A stretch of 64,000 nt of DNA from Sabethes cyaneus (GCF_943734655.1 NC_071355.1:243745183-243809182), one strand, 5' to 3'; counted from the first letter of the stretch, positions 22,966 to 35,631 are shown. Notes: generated by a model from the letters alone, not told the origin. A program made the numbers and translations.

Positions 22966-24080
22966 AAAGTAGGTGCTACAAACAACCATACCTCTGGCCG
23001 TGGCAAAGTTTATGAGCCTTAGACCTTTATCGTTGGTCAACAGATGCAGGCTAAGTCTTCCAATGACAAAATGAAGAAGAATGAAGACTCAAAATACACG
23101 TTTTTGTAGAAGATTACAAATCTCTAGGACCTTTCCTTACAAGGTTGTCGCTTATTTAGCTTAAGCTAAGTATGAAAAACTAATTTTTAACGAATTTCCA
23201 AGGAAAATGCTCTATAACTCTGCACTCGACAGAGATCGAATTGTTATTTCTTTTGCAAAGTTGTTTGCTTTTATATTTTCCATAACTTCGCCAAAGAAAC
23301 CATGTGTCTATCTACTAACAGTAAAAAATGGACGTATATCGAGCTTTAGCAAACGCGAAACACATAAAACGTATGCTTGCCGTACTCTCATTTGGGTGGT
23401 TGGGAACAAGCGGAACCCATACAAGTTTATAGTATTCGACTTAAGCTTTAAGATGAAGTGCTGATTTCATAAAACCACTTGTCCCATTTTACCCCATAGG
23501 CTCGTGAAACTACGGAAATGCTTATTTTCACTTTGTCGCCGTCGGTTTTTCATTAATTTTTTTCAGCCGTTTCAGTCGTCAAATCACTCGCGAAACTTAA
23601 CTTGAGGCACAAAAAACTTTAATTTACCACTCGAACAGTTATTTAGAGACATAATAATCATTTTGCTCAAATTGTTCACTTGAATTGATAGGAAAAGCTT
23701 CACTTCGTTTCGATTGCAATTCCGAATCCGCGACCGTCGTTGTTGTACGTTGCCAAGGGAACGGACGTTTATATGGAGTGATGCCAACGTAAACATTTGA
23801 GCGTGAAATTGACGAATTATTTTCGCCATTAAATTAAAGGCCGTAGGTGTCGATAATATACTTTTAAAATTCACTGATAATTAAATTCACCGTAAACAAC
23901 ATTTTAGGTGATAGAATTACTGTCGAATCTAGTTCAACACCAAAAATAGATACGCGATTGTACGTTTCATAATTGTTCATAACAGATTATTACCTACTAC
24001 TAGCACCTCTATTCTCAACAAAACGATAGTGGCAACAAGTACTGAAATCGGTAAAAAAGCAACTGGACTCTAACGTTCCA
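22966..24080. other. No gene seen
   Basis: No recognisable gene or element. The frames at 23207-23464 (plus) and 23584-23874 (minus) have no domain I recognise. Confidence 0.3.
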
Positions 24081-25641
24081 TCTTATATATAAAAATGGAA
24101 GTGAAAAAGTTCGACCGCGCATCACTTGAGAACGGAGCGTCCGATTTGAGCCGTCTTTTCTTTATTGTGTTCGTTTCCACCACCGCTATGTTTTTACGGC
24201 GAGAAAAGTTGAAAAATTTACTCGGAAGATAGGAAAACTCGAAAAATTAGTTTTCCATATAAAACCCGCAACGCATTGTATGCGCCATGTCGTTGGCTGC
24301 TATGATCATCGTACGATTTTTTGTAGCACCGTTGTTGTATTCAAACAAACACGTGGTTACCTTCATTGGAATCGCCACATCTAACAATGCTATTAAACAT
24401 TTTGGAGGTTTACAATTTCAGAAAATAACCAATCAATAGGTCCAACTTATTAATTAACCTAAACTCAAGCCTAAAGTGTCAGCAATAAAGTTCGTTAATT
24501 TCATTCGTTCGTTCATTCATATCAAATTTATGAAACAAACACGAATCATTTTTATTCCTTTTTACATCGGATGCGTAGCGAGAAGATGCAGGTTAACAAA
24601 AGGTTTAAGCACTAAATTCACTAAATTGCCACTTCCCAATCGTCAAATGAAGAATACATTTTGCATATGTTAACGGATTATGAGCATATTCGGTTTAACT
24701 GAATATCAAGCTAATAAATCAACAGTAAGAGCATATGATTTAGAATTTTAAAAAATATAGTGAACGAAGCAACTATTATACATCGTATTTAAGGGATCAG
24801 TCCCGGCGTAGTGGTTAGCATTCACGTCTTTCACGCCGAGGACCCGGGTTCAAATCCCAACCCCGCAGAAGTCACGAATGACCCAAGCTGGTTAAAGTGA
24901 CTATAATCAAAACAAAAAACAATCGTATTTAACTTTCAGTCGATTTCATTTCGTATTAGACTCTTAAGAAGTGTAAAAAGGTTTATAAAATGACGCTTTT
25001 ATGTTAAATTGTTTTAGTGCGTGAATTACCAAAGGAACAATACAGCGATCAATTGATTTTGTGGAATAATAAAATTTAGTTTGTTTTGAGAATTGAGAAT
25101 AACAGTTATCGAGATTCAACGATGCAATTCCTTTGGGTAATTCTTATCAATAGATTTATGAATCAAAAAAAAAAAATAAAAATCTGATGACTATTGATAT
25201 TGAATACATATCAGAATATAAAATTGGCCCTTAAATTATCGAGAAATTCCAAAGTTGCAGCAGACGATATTAGCCGTCGTACCAAATTTTACAACAAATA
25301 TATTAACATCCAGTATTACTATTTTTAACCAGCAGAGTTTATAAAACAAGACTCAATGCAACTACCACAAACACGACTGTTGATATTGCGGGGATTGGCA
25401 AACCAACTTTTACACCGATATGCATTTCTTACTAATGACTTAATACAGTTGTTAAATTTAGACATTCTCTGAAATCCCAGCGTTTAATAAACCAAACGAA
25501 GAACTCCTTAGACAACGGCAAAACTTGACTTATACCTAGAAAATATCCCTTTTTCTAAAACGCAGCAGGAGTTCATCTGAAGTTTACATATCGTATATTT
25601 AGCCCAATTTGTGGCAGTACGAAGTTTGCCGGGTCTTCTAG
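24081..25641 (+). mobile_element. Helitron-like element with nested SINE
   Basis: The left end A|TCTTATATATAAAAATGG is identical to the 18489 copy over the first 18 bp. The right end is GTTTGCCGGGTCTTCTAG|T. The interior differs from the other Helitrons: no 142-bp modules and no GC-rich block, but GACCGCGCATCACTTGAGAA instead, so it is a different non-autonomous family sharing termini. The SINE at 24793-24921 lies inside. The simple array 25650-25945 begins immediately after the 3' end. Confidence 0.7.
24793..24921 (+). mobile_element. tRNA-Glu-like SINE with 11-bp target duplications
   Basis: The head is TCCCGGCGTAGTGGTTAGCA, then a CTTTCAC anticodon-loop-like stretch (TTC), the B box GGGTTCAAATCCC, a body ending GTGACTATAATC, and an A-rich tail AAAACAAAAAAC. 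Perfect duplications ATCGTATTTAA lie at 24782-24792 and 24922-24932. It is the same family as 4518-4654 and close to it in sequence, so the family was probably active recently. An RNA polymerase III promoter (A and B boxes) is visible. Confidence 0.88.
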
Positions 25642-25649
25642 TTTTCAGA

Positions 25650-25945
25650 TAAATTTTAAATCCAATTTATAGTCCAATTCAATGACCCATTTTAAATGCA
25701 ATTTCAAGTCCGATTTCAAGCCGAATTTATTTTCAATTTGAATACCTACTTCAAGTCCAATTTGAGGGCAATTCTAAACTCAATTTAAATCTAATTTCAA
25801 GTCTTATTTTAAGCAAAGTTTTAGTTTAAATTTCAAATCATATTTTAAGTCCAATTTCAAATCAAATTTCAAATGCAGTTTCATGTCCAATTTCAAGTTT
25901 AATTCAGATTCCAACACCGATTTCAATTCCAATTTCAGCTCTATT
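25650..25945. repeat. Degenerate AAGTCCAATTTC array
   Basis: Fourth block of the same degenerate word (CAAGTCCGATTTCAAG and similar), starting about 10 bp after a Helitron 3' end. Confidence 0.6.
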
Positions 25946-28900
25946 TATGCTTAGGCACGTCAGTGCCTACTATGACACTGAGCGGGCGCTCGGCCACGAA
26001 GTGGACCACGAAAGATTTCAGTGATTAAATTTCACGAAAGCCTTGTTTTTTGGTTCTGAGTTATGACCGAATGCTAACAACCGATCATGCACCGAAAATA
26101 TTGCGCATTACGGAATACCATTAGTCTGACGAAATCATGTTTTCATTTAATGCTAAGTTACCTTGTTTTCGTCAAATATGAAATCTAAACGATTCAACCT
26201 AACAAACACCATGCCATCACATTACCTTCCCGATAGGTGGAGCCGTCATAAACCTCATAATGAATTATGTTCCCGCCAAACCGTGCCAAACCTCTACCCG
26301 CCGTCCGTCCGAAAGAGCAGCGCTGCCTAGCAGTCTATTTGCCAAAAACTTTTCCACCCGAGAACAATTTACCGAATGAAATATTTTACGGTAATTGTTC
26401 TTTTCCGGTGTTCACTTTGGAAATTACCTTATCTGAGCAAACAGCCCATCGCAGGACCATCGCCCTGCTATCATCGGTGTGCCGGTAAGCCTCATCGAGA
26501 GAGCCTCATCTCCGTTGGTGATTCACCACGTTCCTGAGCTGACAAACCCGGGAACGGAACAGAACAGAACGCGCGCCTTCTTTGGACTTGGAGTGAAGTC
26601 TGGACGGTGTCGTAAGTTTCGCTGAGACAGACGGTATAAGACTGTGCAACACCGAGCGAGTTATTATTTAGTCATTATGCAACTGTACCTAGAAGAAAAC
26701 GAAGAAAGTTTTCCCTCATCTCAGCTTTCGGTGCAGATCGGCTGCCACTTTTGCAATTCAGCCAGTTTTCTTTCGGTGGGTGAGCCACGACGAGCGAATG
26801 GGGTTGATTAGGGCGGAACGGGTGGAGAAGAACTTTTACGGCAGTTTTGGTCTCTCTCTCTCTGCCAGTCCTCATCTGTTTCTCGTCCTGCCACAAGTTG
26901 GGTGTAAATAAATTAGACCCAACATGCAAAACTCCCCGTACTGCCATAGTACGGCAAAGAGGGAGGAACCACGACCAAACTTAGCCAGCTTTCCGGGCGG
27001 ATGCGTGTGTTTGTATTTTTGCGGCTTTGCCCGAGTGCCGGGTGACAAGAGTACAAAACACAAAGGTGACGGAAGGAGTGAAAGGATACTTAGGCAGTCA
27101 ATGAAAATGCGCTTTCCGGTTCGTCGTCGTCGTCGTCGGCAGAACCTTTCCGGCGCAAGCCGGAAGGTAAATTGGATTGTCGTTTGAAGGGGCGTTTTTC
27201 GTGTACTGACTGACTGGGTCAAGAGGGAATGATTAGACAAATTTGTTGATTCGATTAGATAATTAGGTTGAAGAATCGTTATTTAGCTTGTTTGCTTGAA
27301 GTGATATAGACAAATTCGATTGTTTTGTAAGCTAATTTAGGAGGAAAGAATTGTTTTGGTTGTCATTCTAAGTCAAACACAAAAAGGGTCTGGAAGGATT
27401 TACGATGGAAATCAAGCTCATTTAAATTCAGCGAACAAACAAAACCCAAAGCCAAAGCATCGACTACCAACGAGCGTTCGGTTAACCAACGCTACTATCA
27501 GGTTCCGATTTTCATTCTGAGTAGTATGAGCTATTATTGTTATGAGGCAACCAGCTCGGAATAGCTTCTAAGTATTATTTCCGCTTTGATGGGCTTTTCC
27601 TGTTTCAAAGGAGTCCGATGCCAGCGAAAAGGCCATCGACTTCTTCTGCAAAACTTATGAATATTTGCTCGATGAGAAGCGGGAAGAATTTTCCACATTG
27701 CCGGAAAGAACGGAAAGAATTCAGAAGCACGTCGAAGCAGGTGGTTTCTTATGCTCTACTCTGCTACATTCGAGCCTGGACTGGTCCGGGCTGGAGGAAA
27801 AACATAAAACTGTCAGCCTTTTCGACGAGTATGAAGGGAAGACAAATGTTTCCGCTTCGGTTTCCCTCCGCACTGATGCAAATATATTTGCGCTCCAGAT
27901 ATGAAACTGAAAAGCAAACTTTGCAAAAGTACACCTTAAATTTTCGGCCCGGCCCGCGTTGGGAGTTTATTGACTCCAGCAAAATGCAGAGCTGAATGCG
28001 ATCCACTGGTACGAGGGAGCCCACCGTTCCCGGTGTGGAAATGCCGGTGTGAATAAACTCGTTTCTAACACCTACCTGTACAGTCTCCTGAGTGGAGTAT
28101 CTCTGCTTATCGGCCATTATCAGTCGTTCCCCAACCATCACTGATCATTCTGGAATGAAATGGAATGGAAAAAAAAACGTTTGTATAGATGCATGAAAAG
28201 GCACTTAGGAATATGAAAAATAGTGATGAAATATTTTTGAGCTTTTTATATGAGACTATTCCGGTCCAAGAGATAATCAACCGGTCCGAACATATTTTTC
28301 GGATAAATTTAAAGTACAAAGACTGTAAAAAACATTGATAAGTAGCCAACAGTTTGATGACATAAAATTTAAGAAACTGAAGCAATTCCAGCGTGCAATC
28401 AGTCGTATCGAGTTCAAGCGAAAAAGAATGCAAAAATCCCTATTTTCGAGAGTCAACATCAGCCCCGAAACATTCCGCAACCAGAAGAAAGGCTGAAGCC
28501 AGGCTCAAAGTCACGTCTTGCCATTTTATCAATTTGTTTCACCCGGCAGGTCCTTTGTCAATCGACAGCTGGCCCGCGCTAAGCTACCGCCAAAGCTCCA
28601 TCGCACATTATCGAGATGATTTCTCGCCATCGTCATCGTCGTCGTCGTCGTTCAACCCCATCTTTCCATCTTTCCGAAGAAGGGCCTTTCGATGAACTGT
28701 TTAGTTTCTCCACGGCCGTGTATTAGTTGAGCCATAGAAATAGAAGAAAGTGATACTCTGCAAAACGTAAAATTTAACATCGCTATTTTATGTGATCCTA
28801 GCAAAAATAGAATCTCTAGTCGAGAATCCAGCGCGGGTCGTACGTACGGTACTTCCTTCTAGAAGCAATCGAAATTCTTCGTTCCGCATTGCCGATTTTC

Positions 28901-29319
28901 CCATCCTTCTCGGTTCGAAAGGTTGTGTGTCATTTTGGACGAAGGACCAACTGGCGGGCGGTGTAGATTCGGCTGCTTCCGCACATTGTCAGAACGCGAT
29001 TTAAATCATAGAAACATTATTCACGCTGTGTCTTCCGGAGCTACTCTGCACTCCTGCAGTCAACCTTCCACGGACGAACGGACGGACGGACGGGCGGGGG
29101 GCCACCAGCTGACGGTAAGCCAGCCAGCCAGCCCTGCCTGGATGGCCAGCTTGCGAAATAAGCTTTTCAATGTGGATCGTTTAATTTATGACCCTCTCTC
29201 GGTGCTTGGATGTTTTTCGTATTTCTCAAATTTTGCTTGTTTTCTTGCGTTTTCCAATTTATTCTAATACGTCTTACCGTTGGGTGGAGTGCTATCGAAC
29301 ACTCTCTCGTATAGTTGAA
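25946..29319. other. Repeat-poor, GC-richer island
   Basis: Mostly single-copy-looking DNA, with GTCGTC runs (27122-27137, 28630-28650) and GGAC/GGCG runs near 29085. Open frames such as 26872-27240 minus, 27618-27995 plus and 28923-29267 plus have no recognised domain and are low-complexity in part. It may hold regulatory or small exonic sequence I cannot identify. Confidence 0.3.
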
Positions 29320-29543
29320 GAGAAAAGCAAAACCCAGGCTTAAATGTCTTTAAATTTTTGGACTATTATGGAGTTACTGAATCCTACTGAATCTATCTAG
29401 CAGCATCGCCCAGCTGAGATTCGAGCATACAACGACTGGCTTGGTAGACCAGCAGCCTATCTCGAAGCTATCAGCATTGGTGACTTGAGCAGCTCTTTAA
29501 AATCGTGTAGAAGATTTGTGTCTATCTCGGTGCTAACTGGGAG
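29320..29543 (-). mobile_element. tRNA-derived SINE (second family)
   Basis: The minus strand reads ATAGCTTCGAGATAGGCTG (A-box region), GCTGGTCTACCAAGCCAGTC, TATGCTCGAATCTCAGCTGG (B box), a body with ATTCAGTAGGATT, and a 3' end AAGCCTGGGTTTTGCTTTT. An extra head-like piece (CCCAGTTAGCACCGAGATAG) lies 5' of it at about 29523-29542. It matches the plus-strand copy at 54645-54855. Confidence 0.6.
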
Positions 29544-30181
29544 AAGAATATTCTTTTAATAAATTCATTAGAAGGTTCATGGCCAGGTTCACCACCTGGC
29601 GACCAAGGAACTGATTTCTTAGGAGAAATTCAAGAGCTAACGGAACCGATGGTTAAGTAAACTAAAATCAGTTGCTTCAGCTACTCCCCCTACCGGCGGG
29701 CCATGAGAGCGGGTGGTCAGGTACGTCAAAGCAACACTTATGTTACTGTCGTCTGCAAACTGAACTGAATTCACGCCCGCTCATGTATTTTCCATTTAAA
29801 ACGCCGAACCATTTGATTCTGGTCAACTCACCGGGAGTAGTTCTACCAGTGAAGCAACCTAAACAGATTAGAGAACTGCACTAAGAACAAATGGCACTAA
29901 CGTACAACTTCTACTCGATCAATTTCGTGCTCGTTGGATTATCCAGTAATTACCAGTGAAGTACCAATAATTGAGGTGTTTTTTTGGAAAAGATGGACGG
30001 ATTACAATAAGGCGTATATTATGACCAGGGATGGAAGATCAGTGAGTTTGATAAGATCTGTGAGTTATCGCCACACGCACAGATCACGATCCGTACAGAT
30101 CATGACAAACAGTGAATCTTTAGCGTTGATCACAAGATTTTGTTCTCTAAACAGTCTCAGTAGTCGATCATAGTGCTACAT
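29544..30181. other. No gene seen
   Basis: Contains a short tail-to-head spacer and a repeated GATCA(C/G)-rich stretch at 30030-30170. No supported feature. Confidence 0.25.
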
Positions 30182-31939
30182 CCCAAGTAACAATCCAATA
30201 GCAAATTGGTCTTATTCATTTCTTATAGTAGTTTTATCAGAGCATTTCAAAGTCTGTTAGGTTTTATAATGTTCCTCCTCAAGTGAATTTTATCTTATTT
30301 GACTAACATTTCTGAAGTATGACTGAAGGAGACTTGAAGAATCACCCATAAAACTAAGTTATCAATAAGTGTAATTAACCTTATAAGGGGTTTTAAATGA
30401 TACTTCATTTTTGCTTAAAAACGACGCTCCTTAAAACTGACAACTTTAAACTTGACAAAAACTTATGACATTCTTCTGCAAGATTCGTTTATCATAACAA
30501 TACTGCCATAAAACTCTCTTAAAATCGTATATTCTTGAAAGAGAAATTATACGCTTGAATAAGAACATTCTAACGTAAACAACTAATCTGTCAAAATGGG
30601 CGTCTGAACCTGGAGAAAATTGAAGAATACAGATCTTTTAAACGAAAATTAAGCGAAAATCTGTGTAATATTTTGAAAACTCTTTCATATGAACAATCAG
30701 CGAAGTCACAAAACAATAAAGATCTCAGAACTAACTGAACTGGGGAAGGACAGTGCCGGCAATAATGCATTTACCTGAGGCGGTGAGGGTTTCCTCTAGA
30801 GCTTTTCGTATTTTTTAAACCAAATATAGAGTTCATAAGTCAGATGTCTTTGTATGGAAAATGTTTGAAGGCTCTGAAGCAGTTGAAGCATAATTTTTAA
30901 AAATAGTTGTACCAATTGTAAAACGCTTGGAACTGTCGTGCAGGCCAAACAGCACAAACAACACGTTACGTCGATACTTCGTTGATGTTTTCTTTGTTTA
31001 TACTAGAACGATTATCTTGCAAAAACTTGGTGCCCTGAAGTAATTCAAACAATTCTTATTCAAGCGCAACTTGTCTTCTTCAAGAATACAATAAGTATCT
31101 CTTGGAAATTTTTTTTTGTCTTGTGCAAGAAATGTTAGTCTAATAAGCGCTTTCGAGTTGATTTGGATAAAACCATTGAAAAAATGGCGAACAGGGCTAT
31201 TTTGATTACTTTTGAAATTGTAGTCAATTGCATATGAGCGCTTATAAATACGGTATTATGCAATACCATTAGTGATCTTATCTTTTTAAATAAATGTTTA
31301 GACATATAAAAGCCTTTTTGCCACAATTAGTTGAAAATTTGGTTGCTATCAACTTCTTCATGAAATCATTAATTTTTTTTAATAATTTAATTTATCAATA
31401 ATCTAGCAAAAATAACTGGCGCGTTAAAATTTTCTAACTTTCATGTCACAAAACATCGACAAACCGAGCGTGGCATGAAAAATTTCTCATTTATGAGCTA
31501 CAAAGTAGCTGCTTTTATCACCATTTTTATTTTCAATTTTCATTTATACCCATTTCGAAATAGCAATATCTGTGAATGCTTATAGCTTATAGCTCTTGAT
31601 CAATTTAAAACATTTAAGGCTGTGAAAAGTGTATGATGTCTTGCAAGTGTTCTTTGAAGAGACAACCATAAAATCATCAACACTTGTGGTGGCTTTCTTT
31701 TTGTTTCAAGCGACTCTTGGAAGTCATTGTAAATAGATATCGATAAGAATTACAAGTTTTAAAAGGATCTTTGAAAATTTTCTTGAGAACCTTCTTTAGT
31801 GTGGGCCTCCCTCGCCTTATAAGGGTTTTATGGCTGTTTTATCGCAGTTTTGTAGAATTACAAGTTTTGAGATCGGTTTCAAGCAGCAAATGCTGCAAAC
31901 CTCTTCAATTGCAACTTAAAATTGAAATTGTTACTTGGG
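30182..31939. mobile_element. TIR element with CCCAAGTAACAAT ends
   Basis: The left end is CCCAAGTAACAATCCAAT and the right end is ATTGAAATTGTTACTTGGG, inverted over about 17 bp with few mismatches. The interior is AT-rich with no transposase frame, and CTTATAAG-type words occur near both ends. A related right end is seen at 3474-3486. No clear target duplication. Probably a large non-autonomous DNA element. Confidence 0.5.
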
Positions 31940-31999
31940 GAAGCAAGCGACACAATTATAACCGGACTTGATTCGGTATTGCATATTCTTTGAACCATA

Positions 32000-32648
32000 G
32001 AGCACTGGTGTATTTTTGGATTTTTGGGTAGAAACGGTATTAGTTTCCGTGATTCCCAAATTTTTAGGATTTAAGATTTTTTGATCTCTGGATCTAGGTT
32101 TCTTGTACTCTTCGATTTTTGGATCTTAGGATTTCTAGATTCGTAGGGTTTTGGGTTGTAAAATTCTTGACTTTATGAATTCTTTGATTATTTGATTCGT
32201 AGACTCCTGTGCTTTATTATTTTGATACTCTTAGATTCTCTACTCCTTCAATTCTTGAATTGGCGAATTCTAAGATTTAATTTTTTTTTATGTCAACAAC
32301 ATTTCGGTTTTTGGACTAGTTTGAAAAATTTTTGGACTTCTGAAGCTCTCGGATTCCTGGATTATAAATTATGATTTTAAGCTTTTTGCAGTCTCAGATT
32401 CTCGGATTCTAAAATGTTTAATATGTTAGATTTGAAATTTTCGATTTCTTGGATCTTAGGTTTGTTGATTCCTTGCTTCATAATATTCCTAACGTTTTGG
32501 ATTCTTGTATTAAGAACCTTATATCACATCGAGCTACAATGAGTATTTCAGACTCGTTGATTTTGAATCCTTTGCTCTGTGGATAGCATGACTTTTATTT
32601 TCGTAGAATCTCAAACTTTTAAACTCTATCATTTTTAGATTCTTCAAT
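32000..32648. repeat. Degenerate GGATTCTT(G/A)GATT array, block 1
   Basis: Near-continuous variants of a ~9-11 bp word such as GGATTCTTAGATT, GGATTTTTGGATC and TTGAATTCTTGGATT. Too diverged for a clean period. Blocks 2-4 follow at 32991-33620, 34430-34590 and 37790-39060, so one array seems to have been split by insertions. Confidence 0.7.
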
Positions 32649-32656
32649 GCTTAGAT

Positions 32657-32982
32657 CAGTGGTGCCCAGGCATAGGCGTGGTGCGGGCCAAATCAGATCA
32701 CCCCATGAATCCGCGGGCCGCAATGACCTCTGACCATTCTTGCACATACCAAAATGTAAAATAGGCGGCAGCAAAAGGCGACTTTTAGGAATAACCACCA
32801 GATTTAAACCGGAAAGCAATCAGATCTACAATATGCTCGAGGTATTATGACTAAACTGAGTGACCCCTGTGTCATCAAAAAAATGATTAATAAGTCTGCC
32901 ATCCCTCAAATCAGTCAGCGGGCCGCATGAATTACCCCGAAGGGCCGCATGCGGCCCGCGGGCCGCGGTTTGGCCATCACTG
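32657..32982. mobile_element. hAT-type MITE, 8-bp target duplication
   Basis: The left end CAGTGGTGCCCAGGC and the inverted right end (read inward CAGTGATGGCCAAAC) form hAT-like termini. The flanks GCTTAGAT (32649-32656) and GCTTGGAT (32983-32990) are an 8-bp target duplication with one mismatch. The interior is GC-rich (GCGGGCC and GGCCGCATG runs), which is conspicuous in this AT-rich array. 326 bp, non-coding. Confidence 0.8.
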
Positions 32983-32990
32983 GCTTGGAT

Positions 32991-33620
32991 TATTGTATAC
33001 TGAGATTTTTGGATTCATGGAATCTTAGATTGTCAAATTCCCGAATTCTCGGATTCCTAAAGTCCTCACGGAAAAACAAGACGCAATACTTATAGTTCTT
33101 ACAAAAACTAGAAATACTTTTTCCGTTGGTCGGTTCTGGGTATGATCCTACCCATCAACAGAGTGGTTCCCAACTACATACAAAGTGTAATTCGTTATCG
33201 GCTACAGATTCAGCATCGTCAGTTGAATGAGAATTAGAGAATTGTTAAATTCTTGGGTAGCTTCCAGGATTTTGGACTCTCAAAATTTCAGACTCTTGAA
33301 TTTTTGGATTCTTAGATTGTGCGTTGTTAGATTTTTTAATTCTTAATTAGATTGGTATTAGATTCCCAAATTACCAGGTTCTCGGTTTACTGATTATTCT
33401 GAAGTTTCAGATTCTTGTATTTGATGATTCACAGCGCAATACCGGCATCCCTATATCGCGCTGCAACGAATATTTTAGATTCATGGGTCTTACAGATTCT
33501 TGGATTTTTGGACCCTTAAATTTCACAATTTTCGATTATTCGAGGTCTTCAGTTTGAGGATTGTTGGATTCATGGATTGCAAGATAATCAATTTCTTAAA
33601 AGCCCAAGTCAAAATATGGG
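32991..33620. repeat. Degenerate GGATTCTT array, block 2
   Basis: The same word resumes directly after the MITE target duplication. A non-repeat patch lies at about 33065-33235. Confidence 0.65.
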
Positions 33621-33639
33621 ATTCTTGGGTATGAAATGG

Positions 33640-34400
33640 TGACGGCAAATGAGGAGCGTCCAATATAGCTCTAGCTATCCCGAACCCCTACCTAGCGCCT
33701 CTATGTGACCATACCCGGTAATGCTCTATTGAGTAGCCAGGCTAGGAGGTACGATACTGGATGGTTCCCGGCTGCCTGATCTCAAAACCGCGGCTTTGGG
33801 CAGATGGCGGAGCCACACGACCTTGTTAATAAGTTAGCATAATATAAGTTATTTCAATTATTTTTTTCGTTTTATGAAGCACCTCTTGCTATATAGTGAA
33901 AACTTTGGCCAATACGAGTGTTAATACTGCACATGGATACCACAAGAAAAAATTAAATTAATTATTAGAAGCACTTATGGAAACCCCAAGGAGCCAACTC
34001 TATTCCATTCAAAGGACTGCTGGTGAGGTTGTTCTATTTTTGCCCATATATACCACATTTCATAAATAAACTAGAATCGGGAAGAGGGAGGGACCATCAG
34101 AGCACTTGTTTGAAGCGGTGGGCCTAGGGAGAGTGAAACAGTCAACTTTCTAGGGTTAATCTTGGACCGATTAACAACACATCATGGATTTTGAGCGGGC
34201 TATTCTCCCCACCGGCTGGAGTCATTCTGCATTAAGACGGTTTATTCAACAATTGACTCAGGCGACTTAGCCCTTGAAAGGAGGTTCTCTAAATGCCTGG
34301 TACGTGTATGCTTATCAACCAATTCCGCTTTGGCCCTTCATTCAAGAGTTGGGAAGCATGACCAATTATTGAATCGGATGTTCTGCTAAGGCAGGTGGTA
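33640..34400 (+). pseudogene. LINE remnant (short RT C-terminal trace)
   Basis: In-frame residues ESETVNFLGLILDRLTTHHG (about 34123-34191) resemble the post-palm FLG(L/M)xxD motif of Jockey-like RTs, followed by a stop and by RRFSKCLVRVCLSTNSALAL in a nearby frame. The preceding 33640-34100 has no recognised coding. It separates two blocks of the GGATTCTT array, consistent with an old insertion. Confidence 0.4.
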
Positions 34401-34429
34401 GTACTATATATTCATTATATTCAAATCCG

Positions 34430-34590
34430 AATGTTGGATTCTTGTAATCTCGGATACTTAAATTCTTGGTTTTTTGAAATGTGGAATTCTTACATTGAAT
34501 GGTTCTTGACTTTATCAGTTGTTTAATTTTTAAATGTCTGGATTTTGACTCCTTTGATTATTGGATTGTTGGATTCTCCCTGCGTTTTCG
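34430..34590. repeat. Degenerate GGATTCTT array, block 3
   Basis: Short block of the same word between the LINE remnant and the direct repeat at 34700. Confidence 0.55.
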
Positions 34591-34699
34591 AGGTTCTTGA
34601 CTTCCTTCCACACCACCACATAGCACAACAATAACCGAAAATTATCGTAAATAACTCTTAACAAATTCGGAATCCTAGCTCAAGCTTAATAAAGTCCGC

Positions 34700-34950
34700 C
34701 TAAGTTGATCTTCAGTCGTATATAATGATAATAGCTGACATTCATACGATATTCAGCACAGAATCGTATAGCAGTACGAAGCGGGTCGGGCTTAATCGAA
34801 TATTGTCGTATATAATTACCTATATCAATAAAATGCGTACGTTTATTCCTCACGTATATCGCCCCCAAAATACCACGGATATGCCAATTTCACGCATCAA
34901 ATACGATTTGTTAGCATGTATATATGTACGCAATGCTGATAGTTAACTTT
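34700..34950 (+). repeat. Direct repeat A
   Basis: From about 34762 it shares with 37320-37500 the ordered words GCAGTACGAAGCG, CGTATATAA, CACGTATATCGCC, GGATATGCCAATTT, ATCAAATACGATTTGTTAGC and TGTACGYAATGC. Its right edge abuts a Helitron 3' end. It is a copy of a dispersed repeat of unknown type. Confidence 0.6.
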
Positions 34951-34960
34951 TATATACATA

Positions 34961-35631
34961 CTAGCTGACCCGACAAACTTTGTATTGCCACAAATTAAAC
35001 TGTGTTGAACATAAATCGTGAATTTCGGATGACCTTTGTCTCGAGTTTTGCAAGTTTCTGGGGAGTTCATGGGTGTTTTAATATACAAATTATGCTCACA
35101 ATAAAGTAGAAAAAACTCGCCCCCATTACTTAGCCTGATAAAATAAAGCGGATAGCATTTAAATATTCGCCATCATTACAAACCATTTCGCCGAATACCA
35201 TTTTGCGGAACACTAATTCTCGGTTGACTATAACGCGCAATATAGAGTTTCGCAGAATACCATTTCGCGAAAAACCTTACGCGGGATGTACCATTTCACG
35301 GAAAATCTTTTCATAGAAAGTATGATTTCGCAGGGGTGACTCAACTGAAGGAAAGTAATAGAGGTCAGTAGATCTAGGAAAATAAATAAGCCTAGATAGA
35401 GGTGATCTCTACGGGGGGCTACCCCGCCCCGCAGTGGCCGGCGCTTCCGACGGCAGGTCGCAAGCAACACTCGCGGCCTGCGGCCGCCTCGTCCTGAATC
35501 ATCTAATGTTACTATTGGTAGTTTTGGGTGGTCTTGTTATTGATTAAGGTTTCATGAAAGATTCTAAAATTTCTCGAGTTCGATTAGTTTTTGAGTTACG
35601 CAAAAGTTTCTGTTTTATTTGTATGAGAGTC
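34961..35631 (-). mobile_element. Helitron-like element, 3' portion
   Basis: On the minus strand it ends GACAAAC-type sequence then GGGTCAGCTAG|T (CTAG at 34961-34964). Going 5' it carries GTCATCCGAAATTCACG, repeated GCGAAATGGTA motifs (35160-35330), the GC-rich block (about 35395-35490) and the last module end (ATACAAATAAAACAG). It stops abruptly at 35631, where the LINE poly-ATAAACA tail begins. The 5' half is absent on the far side of the LINE. It provides the empty-site comparison for the insertions in the two plus-strand copies. Confidence 0.7.

Noticed and set aside
24800..24870. A cellular tRNA-Glu (TTC) gene on the plus strand
   Set aside because: Same reasoning: it is the head of a SINE with 11-bp duplications.
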